Assembly (NCBI RefSeq): GCF_006864135.1
Contig: NZ_SADV01000006.1
Coordinates: forward strand, 207,825-271,824
Direction of reading: 5' to 3'
Length of the DNA stretch: 64,000 bases
Origin: Lysinibacillus sphaericus
Lineage (GTDB): Bacteria; Bacillota; Bacilli; Bacillales_A; Planococcaceae
Shown: piece by piece, positions 44,299-54,511 of the stretch
Numbering within the stretch: position 1 is the stretch's first letter
Layout: every line of letters begins with the position of its first letter
Notes under the pieces: generated by a model
Databases searched by the model: none
Seen by the model: the letters and a program-made list of their open reading frames with translations, nothing else
Told to the model about the DNA's origin: nothing
Translations under genes and position numbers: made by a program

Positions 44299-45315
44299 TT
44301 ATTCTTTACTTATTAATTTTAATTTTTCATAGCCCTTTATATGTAAGCTTAGTTGTTTTTCCTTATTCCAAATACTATATGGGTATACTAAATTAACAAC
44401 GGTTTTCCCATCTTTCAATTCTGTAGTAACGCCCCTTGCATAAAAGGACTTTCCTTTTTCATTTATTAATGCCCATTCAAAAAATTGATTTTCATCCTTG
44501 GAAAGATCTGCGTCGACCATTAAAGATACATGCATAGAGCCATTCGTAAGGGTTGCTGATTGTAATTGAATGCCCTCAACAGGTTTTTCCGCTACAAATG
44601 ATTGCGTTACAACCTTTGTTGGTGTCAATGTAAATGGCCATTCCCCATCAATAGAGACAATCCCTTTCTTCTCTGTATAGAAATGAATTGTTTCAATTAC
44701 TAATTGAGCGTTATCTAAGGAAGGCCATGCCATCTTTTTGGATTCTAATAAAAGTTCTACTATTATAGATTGATCGTTCTCTTTTAGCGTATTCATATAT
44801 GGGCTCGCAGCAATGACTGTTGGCGCGAGAGGCTTTGTGTCTGACACGAGGGAGTCAATTTCTTTCCCAGCCGAATCATACATACGATATTCAATGTTCA
44901 CGTTATAAATATCTTTTATATCCATATCTTTCGGTAAAATTTCCATTCCCAACCCTACTCGATAGGCATCAGCAAATGTATTTTTAAGTGTAACCGTAAC
45001 ATCTTGTGAACTTTGCGATATACCAATATATTGTACCTCCCCGTTTTGACTAGCAAGTTCAATCCCAGCGTCCTCGAACCCTAGAAACGCTTTTAGTTTG
45101 GCCATTGCTGTATCATTAGACAAAATCATACCCGAAGCGAGCACTGCACATGCAGCCGCAGCTGAAATAGGCTTCAACCAACGTTTTTTTGTCTTTTTCT
45201 TGGATTGAGAGCGAATCTCTGTATATGAACGATCAAAAGCTTTTTGCACAATATCCGGTATTTCTTGTTCTCTATTCATTTCCTCATGTAAACGGTCGTC
45301 TAATGATTTTTTCAT
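44299..45315 (-). CDS. DUF4179 anti-sigma factor
   Basis: A 338-residue membrane protein. The cytosolic N-terminus of about 45 residues (RLHEEMNREQEIPDIVQKAF) should hold the sigma factor. One transmembrane helix follows, near 48-65 (PISAAAACAVLASGMILS). The large exported part is DUF4179-like beta-rich domains (DVTVTLKNTFADAYRVGLG; VNIEYRMYDSAGKEID). Its start overlaps the sigma gene stop by 4 bp, the normal ECF sigma/anti-sigma arrangement. Confidence 0.88.
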   Translation of the reverse strand: MKKSLDDRLHEEMNREQEIPDIVQKAFDRSYTEIRSQSKKKTKKRWLKPISAAAACAVLASGMILSNDTAMAKLKAFLGFEDAGIELASQNGEVQYIGISQSSQDVTVTLKNTFADAYRVGLGMEILPKDMDIKDIYNVNIEYRMYDSAGKEIDSLVSDTKPLAPTVIAASPYMNTLKENDQSIIVELLLESKKMAWPSLDNAQLVIETIHFYTEKKGIVSIDGEWPFTLTPTKVVTQSFVAEKPVEGIQLQSATLTNGSMHVSLMVDADLSKDENQFFEWALINEKGKSFYARGVTTELKDGKTVVNLVYPYSIWNKEKQLSLHIKGYEKLKLISKE

Positions 45316-45831
45316 AGTAATTGAACCCCCTCAACATAATAATTATTTTTCAAATATTGCTTTGCTCTAGAAATCCTCGACTTAATCGTCCCTTCTGATT
45401 CTTGAAGAAATTCGCTAATTTCCTTTGTCGTGAGTCCATTCACATAATAAAGCGTTAAAGCAATGCGATAGCTTTCATCTAGACTTTCTAATGCCTCATC
45501 AAGTTCAAGTGAAATTTGATCTTGGTGTCGTAGTTCATGCAATGTCGTCACATTTAGTGGTACAGTACGCTGACCCTGCTTCATAAAGCGATAGCAGTTA
45601 TTTAAAAGAATGCGACAAAGCCATGTATGAAAATATTTTGCTTCTTTTAGAGAATCTATTTTTTCAAACGCAGTCAGTATTGTGTCCTGTAAAAGATCTG
45701 CAATGTCCTCATCTTTCAAACCAAGTCGTTTTGCTGTCTGATAAAGCGTTATTTCGTATTGATGGATTAATTGTATAAACGCTTCTCCATCTCCCTTCTT
45801 TGCTTTTTTTTACAAGAATCTCGGATTTCAT
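45312..45831 (-). pseudogene. ECF sigma-70 factor, frameshifted at an A8 tract near the 5' end
   Basis: The open part (45312-45719) encodes sigma regions 2-4: LLQDTILTAFEKIDSLKEAK, FHTWLCRILLNNCYRFMK and GLTTKEISEFLQESEGTIKS (the region 4 helix-turn-helix). The natural start is ATG 45831, after AGAGGTGATTAT. From it translation reads MKSEILVKK and then leaves the sigma frame at a run of eight A (45804-45811). With seven A the frame continues as VKKAKKGDGEAFIQLI, the standard ECF start. It is a phase-variable gene, a slippage-dependent gene, a recent mutation or a sequencing error. An internal TTG start at 45719 would lack part of region 2. Confidence 0.85.
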
Positions 45832-46186
45832 ATAATCACCTCTTTTTCTCTTTACATACCGTTAGAGCATTATGATTGATAGTTAGTTGCATCGATTTAT
45901 TATTTTATTACACTAAAAAGCCGACGAAATAAAGGTCGGTTGCCGCCTGCTATTAATTTAAAACGATTAACACTGTTTACTCTCCCGAAATAGGTATTTC
46001 CGATCTGTTCAAGGTTTTATAAAGTTGTCGAAAAATTGAAGGACTATTAGCCCCTGTTTTGTCACAAACTAAGTAACAAGTCTCTCAATATATTATTGAC
46101 ATTCCTGCTTCATTCCATAATACTATACTTAAAATTTGAGTTTTTTTAGGCATAAAGTTCCGACAAAACTCAAAGGAGGAAACTAT
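45832..46186. other. 355-bp region between divergent sigma and chemoreceptor genes
   Basis: No gene is supported. It carries the ribosome site of the sigma gene and a small CCGACGAAATAAAGGTCGG stem near 45921. A further promoter should precede the chemoreceptor, but no standard elements stand out. Confidence 0.4.
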
Positions 46187-47851
46187 TTGAAAAACAGAAG
46201 CATTAAGCGACGATTATTGTTTTTTACATTAAGTTTGCTGTTATTGTCATCCGTAGTTAATTCCGTATTAGGTGTATGGATTGTTGGCAAAAATAGTAAA
46301 GAAGTTTTAATTGAAAAAGCTAATGAACAGGTCTATGAAATCGCCAAGCAAGCTGAAACTATATTAAATTCTGAGAACGATCCCATCCCATCTTTACAAG
46401 ATTTTGTGGAGTCAAAAGCACAACAAGAGAATGTGACTTATGCTATTGTCATTGATAACAATGTAAAAGCTGTGGCGCATAGTGATAAAGGGAAATTAGG
46501 AAAAACATATGAGGATGCATACACAATCGATGGTGCTAAACACGGAAAAAAGCAATTTACGAGATGGTATGCTGAAGTTCAAGGTATTTGGACATACGAC
46601 ATCATGGAGCCTATATATAAAGATGGTGAACTTTATGGCGTAATTGACATTGGGGTGCCTGAAAGCGGCATTCAATCTATTACAAACTCTGTACTAGGCT
46701 ATCAGATTGTTACAGGCATAGTGAGTTTTATCATTATAGGTACTTTAATGTGGTGGATTATTGGTCGCATTGTTGCTGCCATTAAGAATCTCGAAAAGGT
46801 TATTCATCAAACTGCAAGCTTAGACTTTACTGAAAATCCTGAGTTAGATAAGCTATTAAGTCATCAAGATGAAATTGGCCTTATGGCAAAAGGGATCTCT
46901 AGCATGCGCTCTGCATTAAAGAATGTTACCGTCAACATACATAACACTAGTTCCGAGTTATCAGATTCCTCTAACATTCTCATTCAAATCGCAGAAGATA
47001 CGGTACGTACGACTGACGAAATTAGCTCAGCCATTAATGAAATGGCAAAAGCTACAGAAGAGCAGGCTCATGATACAGAAAAAAGTGCAGAACAATTAAA
47101 TCAACTATCTGGAAATATTGATCGTGTTATTGAGCATACAGAGAAGATCGCTTCTATGACAGAAGATATAGGTCATTTAAGTAATCAAGGTGTAGAAACT
47201 GTCAACCAACTCTCTGTTTGGTCAGAGAAAAATCGCGAATCTTCACAACAGGTAAGTAACATCGTTCAAGAAGTAGATAAAACTTCATCTGATATATCAA
47301 GTATCGTTAATACAATTACAGATATCGCAACTCAAACAAATTTATTAGCTCTGAATGCATCCATTGAGTCCGCTCGCGTCGGTGAAGCCGGTAAAGGTTT
47401 CGCGGTTGTCGCTGATGAAATTCGAAAATTATCGGAACAGACATCTAATGCTACTGAGGATATTAAGAATAAAATCTCTGCCATTCAGGATATTTCTAAA
47501 AGTGCTGTGCAGGAAATTAGTACAAGTCTTAGTATTGTCGAACAAAATGCAAAAGCTACAAAGGATACTAGCGAAATCTTTCATACAATAAAGGTAGCTC
47601 TAGATCAAACGAGTGAAGTGGCACAAGGGGTGAAACATTTATCTCATGAGATGGATGAACGCAAGGAGCAAATCATTAGTGCCGTACAAAACATATCTGC
47701 TTCTGCAGTAGAAACCTCTGCTGGAACAGAACAAGTTTCCGCTTCCGCAAATGAACAACTTAAAAGCATTGAGACTGTCTCTGAAAAAGCTAAAGACCTA
47801 AATGCTATTTCCGATGCTTTAAGAGACGAAATGAAAAAATTCACTATTTAA
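46187..47851 (+). CDS. Methyl-accepting chemotaxis protein with Cache-type sensor
   Basis: A 554-residue transmembrane chemoreceptor. TM1 is near 8-32. The extracellular single-Cache-like domain is at about 35-180 ([35 protein letters not shown]). TM2 is at about 188-212, HAMP at about 213-265, and the long cytoplasmic signalling hairpin has its tip at [21 protein letters not shown] chose TTG 46187 because AAAGGAGG lies six bases before it. The reading from 46136 starts at another TTG without such a site. The ligand is unknown. Confidence 0.92.
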   Translation: MKNRSIKRRLLFFTLSLLLLSSVVNSVLGVWIVGKNSKEVLIEKANEQVYEIAKQAETILNSENDPIPSLQDFVESKAQQENVTYAIVIDNNVKAVAHSDKGKLGKTYEDAYTIDGAKHGKKQFTRWYAEVQGIWTYDIMEPIYKDGELYGVIDIGVPESGIQSITNSVLGYQIVTGIVSFIIIGTLMWWIIGRIVAAIKNLEKVIHQTASLDFTENPELDKLLSHQDEIGLMAKGISSMRSALKNVTVNIHNTSSELSDSSNILIQIAEDTVRTTDEISSAINEMAKATEEQAHDTEKSAEQLNQLSGNIDRVIEHTEKIASMTEDIGHLSNQGVETVNQLSVWSEKNRESSQQVSNIVQEVDKTSSDISSIVNTITDIATQTNLLALNASIESARVGEAGKGFAVVADEIRKLSEQTSNATEDIKNKISAIQDISKSAVQEISTSLSIVEQNAKATKDTSEIFHTIKVALDQTSEVAQGVKHLSHEMDERKEQIISAVQNISASAVETSAGTEQVSASANEQLKSIETVSEKAKDLNAISDALRDEMKKFTI

Positions 47852-47854
47852 TAT

Positions 47855-47888
47855 AAAAAAGCTGATTCAATTATGAATCAGCTTTTTT
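47855..47888. terminator. Bidirectional terminator between chemoreceptor and oleate hydratase
   Basis: AAAAAAGCTGATTCA (47855-47869) pairs perfectly with TGAATCAGCTTTTTT (47874-47888). Confidence 0.92.
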
Positions 47889-47899
47889 AGCACATATCT

Positions 47900-49672
47900 C
47901 TATATCAATTTACTTTCTTTCAGTAAATCATAGATGATTGTGTCTTTCGTTTTATGAATACCAAATTTACCTATTTGTTTTAACATAAATGGAGCATCTA
48001 CATCTGTTAATTTTTTACCATCAAGTAAACGAGCAGTTGAAGATAATAAAGTACGAATGTCAAAAGTAGATGCAAATACTTCTGGAACGCCTCGATCAAT
48101 ATCTAATAATTGATAAACTGCTTCCATCGCTGTTCTCACTGAATACTCAGTTGTAAATACAGTGTCTCTTTCTGTTTCACTAAAGTTTCCAATGAAGGCT
48201 AGGTTAGCAGATCCATTAGGGACAACTAAAGGACGATCTCCCATTGCTCTAGGCATGAAGTAAGATGTTATATAAGGCATGTAACATGGAATTGTATTAC
48301 AAGAATTTTGTGCTATATCCGGTATTTCGTCTACAGGCACACCCATATGGTATAACCACTCTTGTGCGATCTCAATTCCTGAACATTCCGTGATACTCTT
48401 TTTAATAAAATCACCTGGTTTATTAGATAGTAAACCATAAATCCAAACTACTAATTGGTCTTTTGGTTGACTTTTAAAATGCGGTTGTCGGTTCAGCGTA
48501 TAACTTAGCATCCAATTAGAATCTGTAGCCGTTACAATACCACCTGTAACTACCTTGCCTGCATACGGATCTCTTTTACTAATTTTTTCAATATACGGAG
48601 CAACTCGATCATCCAAAGTAGTTAGTGTCGCTGAAACAAACCAACTTTCTTCTGGAAGGTTATCGCAGAATTTTTCTGGTTTACCAAAATCAGAATCTTG
48701 GGAAGCGATGTTTTTCCAAAGTGACCAACTTCCTCCTAAATCAGTACTTATAGGGGCTGGTGTATTATTGTCACCATAAGTTGTACTCTCCGTGATACTA
48801 CCATTTGTTACAAACACTAATTCATTTTCTGTTAGCTCAATATTCTTTTTCACACCATTTTGTTTTAACACTAAAGTATGGGCTACTTTTTTATCGCCAA
48901 CTTTATCAACTAAAACATTCTCTACAACCGTATTGAATTGGAAATCAACATTATGACCTTCCAAATATTTAATCATAGGAAGTACTAAAGATTCGTACTG
49001 ATTATATTTTGTAAATTTCAAAGCAGATAAATCAGGTAGACCCCCAACATGATGAATGAAACGCATAATATAACGACGCATTTCCATTGCAGAATGCCAT
49101 TTTTCAAAAGCAAACATCGTAGACCAATATAGCCAGAAATTCGATTCAAAGAACTCTTCAGAGAAAACATCTGTAATTTTTACATCCTCTAATTTCTCCT
49201 CAGGAGTAAAGAATAATTTAATCATTTCTTCAGATGCTTTATCAGATAATGTAAACTTGCCATCATCCTCAAGTCTTTGTCCTCTATTATCCATCAATCT
49301 ACATTTTGAATAGTTAGGATCCTCTTTATTTAACCAATAAAATTCATCTAAAACAGAAGCGTTTTCTATTTCTAATGATGGGATTGAACGGAATAGATCC
49401 CATAGACATTCAAAATGATCTTCCATTTCTCGACCACCGCGAATAATAAAGCCTCTTGTCGGATTTAAAATACCATCAAGGCTACCACCTGAGATATCTA
49501 GTTCTTCGAGAATATGAATATTCTCTCCCTTCATTTGACCATCACGAATTAAAAAACATGCGGCTGAAAGTGAAGCTAACCCCGAACCAACAAGATACGC
49601 TGATTTCTCATCAACACCCTCTGGTTTTTTAGGACGTGCAAAAGCCTCATAATTACCATTACTGTAATACAT
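47900..49672 (-). CDS. ohyA: Oleate hydratase (FAD-dependent)
   Basis: A 590-residue flavoenzyme of the myosin-cross-reactive-antigen family, which adds water to cis-9 double bonds of unsaturated fatty acids and helps detoxify host or environmental oleate. The FAD-binding start [20 protein letters not shown] is followed by the family block [20 protein letters not shown], and [20 protein letters not shown] is near the C-terminus. The length matches known hydratases. ATG 49672 follows TGGAGGCGG. Nested inverted repeats lie just upstream. It is monocistronic. Confidence 0.95.
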   Translation of the reverse strand: MYYSNGNYEAFARPKKPEGVDEKSAYLVGSGLASLSAACFLIRDGQMKGENIHILEELDISGGSLDGILNPTRGFIIRGGREMEDHFECLWDLFRSIPSLEIENASVLDEFYWLNKEDPNYSKCRLMDNRGQRLEDDGKFTLSDKASEEMIKLFFTPEEKLEDVKITDVFSEEFFESNFWLYWSTMFAFEKWHSAMEMRRYIMRFIHHVGGLPDLSALKFTKYNQYESLVLPMIKYLEGHNVDFQFNTVVENVLVDKVGDKKVAHTLVLKQNGVKKNIELTENELVFVTNGSITESTTYGDNNTPAPISTDLGGSWSLWKNIASQDSDFGKPEKFCDNLPEESWFVSATLTTLDDRVAPYIEKISKRDPYAGKVVTGGIVTATDSNWMLSYTLNRQPHFKSQPKDQLVVWIYGLLSNKPGDFIKKSITECSGIEIAQEWLYHMGVPVDEIPDIAQNSCNTIPCYMPYITSYFMPRAMGDRPLVVPNGSANLAFIGNFSETERDTVFTTEYSVRTAMEAVYQLLDIDRGVPEVFASTFDIRTLLSSTARLLDGKKLTDVDAPFMLKQIGKFGIHKTKDTIIYDLLKESKLI

Positions 49673-49691
49673 AATACCGCCTCCATAAACT

Positions 49692-49734
49692 ATTATCGTG
49701 ATATAGCATACCATTATTTTGCACGATAATGGTA
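49692..49734 (-). promoter_or_regulatory. Two overlapping inverted repeats upstream of ohyA
   Basis: ATTATCGTG (49692-49700) pairs with CACGATAAT (49722-49730), and TACCATTAT (49709-49717) pairs with ATAATGGTA (49726-49734). The two right arms overlap, so as RNA the hairpins exclude each other. As DNA they are two operator dyads around a TGCTATAT-type -10. Confidence 0.55.
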
Positions 49735-50181
49735 AAATGAGAGAGAAATTAACAAATAATTCAATTTTAAAGTTAAACTTTAAATATACTATACCCTATT
49801 ATTTGACATAACAATTCATTGCATTTTTATAAATTATTCATCAATATCTTTATATCAAAGGGATTATGCAATACTTGAAAATTAGATTGCCCTTGTAGCG
49901 ATAACCTATAAAGCACTTAGATTATTGTATGATTTCCTTCTATAAGATTAACTATAAAGCTGTAAAAGTATACAAACTTTTAAAGGTAGCCTCGCATAAT
50001 TATTATAGTAAGAAAATAAAAAAGTTGATGATTCAACGGCCACATTTTCTATTCGAATTTATTATTATTTAAATAATTTAACTATCTACACTTCCCTCTT
50101 GAGATTCGCTTAATGTAAGCTCTTATAGCAAATTCAAATATGTAAAAATAAACAAAATTAATATATATTCAAAAATAATGT
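49735..50181. other. AT-rich intergenic region with a 19-bp palindrome
   Basis: TTTAAAGTTAAACTTTAAA (49766-49784) is a perfect palindrome about 95 bp upstream of ohyA and could be an operator. The remainder is very AT-rich with no recognisable gene. Confidence 0.45.
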
Positions 50182-50289
50182 TTGACAATCTTTTAGGGTG
50201 CTATGTAGAATAGGACAAGTGATTATGAGAATCATTATCAATTAAGACAAAACATTATTTTTTTTATTGATGATTGAGAATGAATCTCA
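50182..50289 (+). promoter_or_regulatory. Fur-controlled promoter of the iron ABC operon
   Basis: TTGACA (50182-50187), an 18-bp spacer and TAGAAT (50206-50211) form a sigma-A promoter. TGAGAATCATTATCA (50226-50240) matches the 7-1-7 Fur box TGATAATNATTATCA with one mismatch, and TGAGAATGAATCTCA (50275-50289) is a second dyad. Repression by Fe-loaded Fur is expected. Confidence 0.85.
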
Positions 50290-50327
50290 TTTCAACGAAT
50301 ATATGTTGTTAGTTAGGATGGTAACGG

Positions 50328-51383
50328 ATGGAAGCAAGCGCGAGGAACATAGAACAACAAGAAACGAATATGAAAAAGATTAAGAGCAGACCGCTTATTG
50401 CTTCTATTATTTTAATAGTAGGTACGATTTTATTAGCTTTAAGTATGGGCATGTCCATTTCATTTGGGGCTGCAGATATTAGCTTAAAAACTGTTTGGCA
50501 AGCTGTTTTTCAATTCGATGATTCACTTACACATCATAATGTCATTTGGGAGCTTCGTATTCCTAGAGCAATTGGAGGAGTAGTCGCTGGTACGTTTCTA
50601 GCAGTATCCGGAGCAATTATGCAAGGTATGACACGAAACCCTCTTGCCTCACCTTCTTTAATGGGTATTACAGATGGTGCGGTATTTGGAATTGCAATTA
50701 CGTATGCATTTTTCCCTAATTCCCCATACATAATGTTTGTTCTTGCTTCTTTCATAGGTGCCGCGTTTGGCGCAAGTATTGTATATGGTGTAGGTGCTTC
50801 CTCACCCGGAGGGCTCACACCTGTGAAGTTAGCGTTAGCTGGTGCAGCGATTAGTGCACTGCTTGGGGCCATATCTTCTAGTATTGCACTTTATTTCAAT
50901 CTTGCCCAAGAGATAAGCATGTGGAATGCAGGAGGCGTTTCAGGTGTGAAATGGGTAAGTATTGATATGTTGCTACCGATTGGGCTTGTTTGTCTTGTTA
51001 TAGCAATTATAATGTCGAGATACATCACCATCTTAAGTTTCGGCGAAGAAATTGCGATTGGGCTTGGACAAAATACAACCTTAATTAAATTTATTGGAAC
51101 TGTACTTGTGCTTGTTTTAACGGGTTCAGCAGTATCTATGGCAGGTTCTGTTGGATTTGTTGGACTTGTTATCCCACATATGACGCGTTTTCTTGTTGGA
51201 TCTGATTATAGATGGGTCATTCCATGTTCAGCAGTATTAGGTGGTTTGTTAATAGAATGTGCAGATATGTTATCTCGTGTTATCAATCCTCCATTTGAAA
51301 CGCCAATTGGTGCAATTACAGCTTTAATCGGTGTTCCATTCTTCCTTTACTTAGCTCGTAATGAAGGGAGGGGGAAAATATGA
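50328..51383 (+). CDS. Iron-siderophore ABC transporter permease (FecCD family) 1
   Basis: A 351-residue permease with about ten helices of the FecCD/BtuCD type. WELRIPRAIGGVVAGTFLAV and GAIMQGMTRNPLASPSLMG are family signatures. GFVGLVIPHMTRFLVGSDYR contacts the ATPase. It is first in a four-gene operon behind two Fur boxes. Its stop overlaps the second permease start (ATGA). ATG 50328 has a weak AGGATGG. The internal Met at residue 15 has none. Confidence 0.92.
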   Translation: MEASARNIEQQETNMKKIKSRPLIASIILIVGTILLALSMGMSISFGAADISLKTVWQAVFQFDDSLTHHNVIWELRIPRAIGGVVAGTFLAVSGAIMQGMTRNPLASPSLMGITDGAVFGIAITYAFFPNSPYIMFVLASFIGAAFGASIVYGVGASSPGGLTPVKLALAGAAISALLGAISSSIALYFNLAQEISMWNAGGVSGVKWVSIDMLLPIGLVCLVIAIIMSRYITILSFGEEIAIGLGQNTTLIKFIGTVLVLVLTGSAVSMAGSVGFVGLVIPHMTRFLVGSDYRWVIPCSAVLGGLLIECADMLSRVINPPFETPIGAITALIGVPFFLYLARNEGRGKI

Positions 51384-52396
51384 GGCAAAGTATCTTAACT
51401 AAAAAGAATATTTCAGTTTTAGCCATTTTAGCTTGCCTAATTGTGTCGGTATTCTTAATTAGCTTAAATACAGGAACGTTTAAAATACCACCAATAGATG
51501 TATTAAAATCGTTAATTGGGTTAGGGGCCGAAGATCAATCTGTCATTTTATTCGAGTTTCGTATGCCTCGAATGATTATCGCGATTTTAGTTGGCTCAGC
51601 GCTAGCGATATCAGGGGCTATCATGCAAGGTTTATCTAGAAATCCACTTGCTGACCCTGGAATTATTGGTATAAATGCTGGTGCTGGATTAACAGTTGTT
51701 GTTTTCGTCTATTTTTTCTTCGGGAAAGTTGAAACCGGTACGCTACTATCAGTATTCATTCTTCCGTTATTTGCGTTAGTTGGTGCTTTATTAGCAGCGG
51801 TTATTATTTATACACTTGCTTGGAAGAACGGCGTTTCATCCACTCGTTTAATTCTTGTAGGTATTGCAGTCGCAGCAGGATTTAGTGCTGTTAGTTTAAT
51901 CTTCTCCATGAAAATGACTTCAAATGATTTTCGCTTTGCAACCATTTGGTTAGCAGGAAGTTTATGGGGAACAGATTGGAAGTTTGTATTAAGTGCACTT
52001 CCATGGATGCTCATATTTCTACCAATTGCATTTTGCAAGGCACATATATTGAATGTAATGAATTTAGGAGATGCAGCAGCGGTTGGCCTTGGTGTAAATG
52101 TAGAGAAGGAAAGACGTAAACTATTATTTATCGCCGTTTGTTTGGCCGGCGCATCGGTAGCTGTTGCTGGTGGTATTGGATTTATCGGATTAATGGCACC
52201 TCACCTCGCAAGGCGCCTTGTTGGAGGAAAACATCAAATTATGTTACCTACAGCAGCATTAATTGGTACTTTTTTATTACTATTTGCAGATTTAATTTCA
52301 AGAAGTGTACTAACAACTTCAGAAATACCAGTCGGTCTTGTTATTTCTATTATTGGTGCACCCTATTTTATATATTTACTTATGAAGACAAAGTAA
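51380..52396 (+). CDS. Iron-siderophore ABC transporter permease (FecCD family) 2
   Basis: A 338-residue FecCD permease, partner of the preceding one. FEFRMPRMIIAILVGSALAI, GAIMQGLSRNPLADPGIIG and GFIGLMAPHLARRLVGGKHQ are the paired signatures. The two form the heterodimeric membrane channel. Start and stop overlaps show tight translational coupling with permease 1, and the ATPase follows 15 bases later. Confidence 0.92.
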   Translation: MRQSILTKKNISVLAILACLIVSVFLISLNTGTFKIPPIDVLKSLIGLGAEDQSVILFEFRMPRMIIAILVGSALAISGAIMQGLSRNPLADPGIIGINAGAGLTVVVFVYFFFGKVETGTLLSVFILPLFALVGALLAAVIIYTLAWKNGVSSTRLILVGIAVAAGFSAVSLIFSMKMTSNDFRFATIWLAGSLWGTDWKFVLSALPWMLIFLPIAFCKAHILNVMNLGDAAAVGLGVNVEKERRKLLFIAVCLAGASVAVAGGIGFIGLMAPHLARRLVGGKHQIMLPTAALIGTFLLLFADLISRSVLTTSEIPVGLVISIIGAPYFIYLLMKTK

Positions 52397-52411
52397 AAGG
52401 AGTCTTTTTTG

Positions 52412-53224
52412 ATGGTAACTTTAGCAGTTGATTCGGTATCCGTTGGCTACAATGAAGGATTAATAATAGATGGATTATCAGTGGCGATTCCCGAAGGAAA
52501 GATAACAACGATTATTGGACCTAATGGATGTGGGAAATCTACATTGTTAAAAACAGCTTCTCGTATTTTAAAGTCAAAACAAGGGACTGTTTATCTTGAT
52601 GGAAAGGCAATTGACAAACAGTCAACAAAAGAAATTGCAAAGAAAATGGCGATTTTACCCCAGACAGCAGAAGTTCCGATGGGTCTTACTGTGTTTGAGC
52701 TTGTTTCATATGGTCGCTTTCCACACCAAAATGGATTTGGGACACTGAATGAAGAAGATTATCGCTACATCCATTGGGCACTTGAAGTGACAGGGATGAC
52801 AGAGTTTGCAAACCGTTCAGCAGAAGCTTTATCAGGTGGCCAACGTCAACGAGTATGGATTGCAATGGCACTTGCTCAAGGAACGGACTTACTTGTATTA
52901 GATGAGCCGACAACTTACTTAGATATGGCTCACCAGTTAGAAATTTTAAAGCTTTTAAAAAAATTAAATCAAGAAGAAGGCCGTACAATCGTTATGGTCA
53001 TTCATGATTTAAACCATGCTTCTCGTTTTTCTGATCATATGATTGCTTTAAAGGCTGGTAAACTGATTCACCAGGGAACTCCAGATGAAGTGATGACAAG
53101 TAAGACACTTCGAAATGTATTTGAAATTGAAGCACTAATCGTTTCATGCCCTGTAAACAGGAAGCCAATTTGTTTAACTTACGATTTAACAACGATTAAT
53201 AATCTAGAGCAAATAAAAGCATAA
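52412..53224 (+). CDS. Iron-siderophore ABC transporter ATPase (FecE/FhuC type)
   Basis: A 270-residue ATPase. Walker A is GPNGCGKSTLLK, the signature is ALSGGQRQRVWIAMALA, Walker B is LLVLDEPTTYLDMAHQ, and the switch His is in MVIHDLNHASRFSD. I start at ATG 52412 after AAAGGAG. The in-frame TTG one codon earlier is less likely. It energises the two FecCD permeases. Confidence 0.93.
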   Translation: MVTLAVDSVSVGYNEGLIIDGLSVAIPEGKITTIIGPNGCGKSTLLKTASRILKSKQGTVYLDGKAIDKQSTKEIAKKMAILPQTAEVPMGLTVFELVSYGRFPHQNGFGTLNEEDYRYIHWALEVTGMTEFANRSAEALSGGQRQRVWIAMALAQGTDLLVLDEPTTYLDMAHQLEILKLLKKLNQEEGRTIVMVIHDLNHASRFSDHMIALKAGKLIHQGTPDEVMTSKTLRNVFEIEALIVSCPVNRKPICLTYDLTTINNLEQIKA

Positions 53225-53268
53225 AGGAAGGAACACTCCTCCTTTCTTCAAATAGATAGAGAAGGAGC

Positions 53269-53326
53269 ATTCTAATGGGCGTTGAGCTTCTCATTTTAGC
53301 CTAAGAAGTTGAACACCCATTAGAAT
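53269..53326 (+). other. Long intercistronic hairpin before the siderophore-binding protein gene
   Basis: 53269-53291 and 53304-53326 form an imperfect 23-bp stem (arms beginning ATTCTAATGGGC and ending CACCCATTAGAAT) with a 12-base loop. There is no T-run, so it is more likely an mRNA-stabilising or processing element that raises binding-protein yield than a terminator. Confidence 0.6.
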
Positions 53327-53366
53327 GAAATGGGTCACAAACAATTTATCCGGGAGGAACAAAATT

Positions 53367-54308
53367 ATGAAGAAATTTAAACTAACGTTACTAACAATGG
53401 TATTAGTTGTTACATCTATACTATTTGCAGCTTGCTCTTCTGATAAAAAAGAAGAAGAAAAAACAGACGCTAAAACAGAAGAGCGTACAGTAGAGCATGC
53501 TAAGGGGGACATTAAAATCCCTGCTAATCCAAAAAAAATTGCTGACATTAGTGGTTCAACAGAAGAATTATTAATCTTTGGAATGAAACCAATCATTACT
53601 GCAAATACGTCTCAAGAAGAAATTGATCCACATATTGCAGATCAATTAAAAGATGTAAAACCAGTCGGCTCCGCTTGGGGTGACAACATTAACATCGAAG
53701 CAGTAGCTGCTGCAAAACCAGATTTAATTCTTATAAATGATCGTCAAGAAAAAATCTATGATCAACTATCTAAAATTGCACCGACTGTTATGTTAAAAAC
53801 TCCATTAGATCAATGGCGTCCAAAGTTCGAGGAGTTAGGTAAAATCTTCGATAAAGAAAAAGAAACAGACGAATGGTTCAAACAGTATGACGAAAAAGCT
53901 AGCAAGTTACACGATAAAATCGTTGCTAAAACTGGTGATGCGAAGTTCATGAAAATGGCTGCATATCCAAATGCATTCCGTATATACGGTGACTATGGCT
54001 ACGGTAGCGTACTCTTTAAAGATTTAAAATTACCAGCAGTTTCAGGTACACCATTGGATGAAGCATTAGTACAAGTACAAAAAGAAGCTTTAATTGACTA
54101 CAATCCAGATTACCTATTCGTATTTACAACAGGCGACGGTTCTCAGCGCTTAAAAGAATTCCAAGAAGAGACAATTTGGAAAAACATGAATGCTGTGAAG
54201 AACAACCACGTATTTATTATTAAAAATGATGCGGTCAATAAAGGTTACTTCCCTCTTGGTAAAGAAATGATTTTAGATGAAATTGCTGAATTTGTTCTAG
54301 GGAAATAA
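53367..54308 (+). CDS. Iron-siderophore substrate-binding lipoprotein
   Basis: A 313-residue exported lipoprotein with lipobox ILFAAC (Cys at about residue 23) and a class III (FhuD/BtuF-like) binding fold. KIADISGSTEELLIFGMKPI and KPVGSAWGDNINIEAVAAAK lie in the N-lobe, a long backbone helix in the middle, and the C-lobe ends at KGYFPLGKEMILDEIAEFVL. ATG 53367 follows GGGAGGAAC. It is last in the Fur-controlled operon. The siderophore type is unresolved, with FeuA/YfiY-type relatives the closest. Confidence 0.92.
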   Translation: MKKFKLTLLTMVLVVTSILFAACSSDKKEEEKTDAKTEERTVEHAKGDIKIPANPKKIADISGSTEELLIFGMKPIITANTSQEEIDPHIADQLKDVKPVGSAWGDNINIEAVAAAKPDLILINDRQEKIYDQLSKIAPTVMLKTPLDQWRPKFEELGKIFDKEKETDEWFKQYDEKASKLHDKIVAKTGDAKFMKMAAYPNAFRIYGDYGYGSVLFKDLKLPAVSGTPLDEALVQVQKEALIDYNPDYLFVFTTGDGSQRLKEFQEETIWKNMNAVKNNHVFIIKNDAVNKGYFPLGKEMILDEIAEFVLGK

Positions 54309-54511
54309 TAAATTTTTCCTTGAAGTAATTGCTGCTGGTGCTGCACTTTCGCGCCAAAAAAATGTGTTTGGATTTTGAATCGTTCCCGCAATTCATTCCT
54401 TTCAAAATCTGCAACATTAAAATGTACCCTATAAGATAGACACTAAAAAAAGTCTCTCTTACAGGGTACTTTTATTTATAATGAACATAACAACTAAATG
54501 GAGCAGAACTT

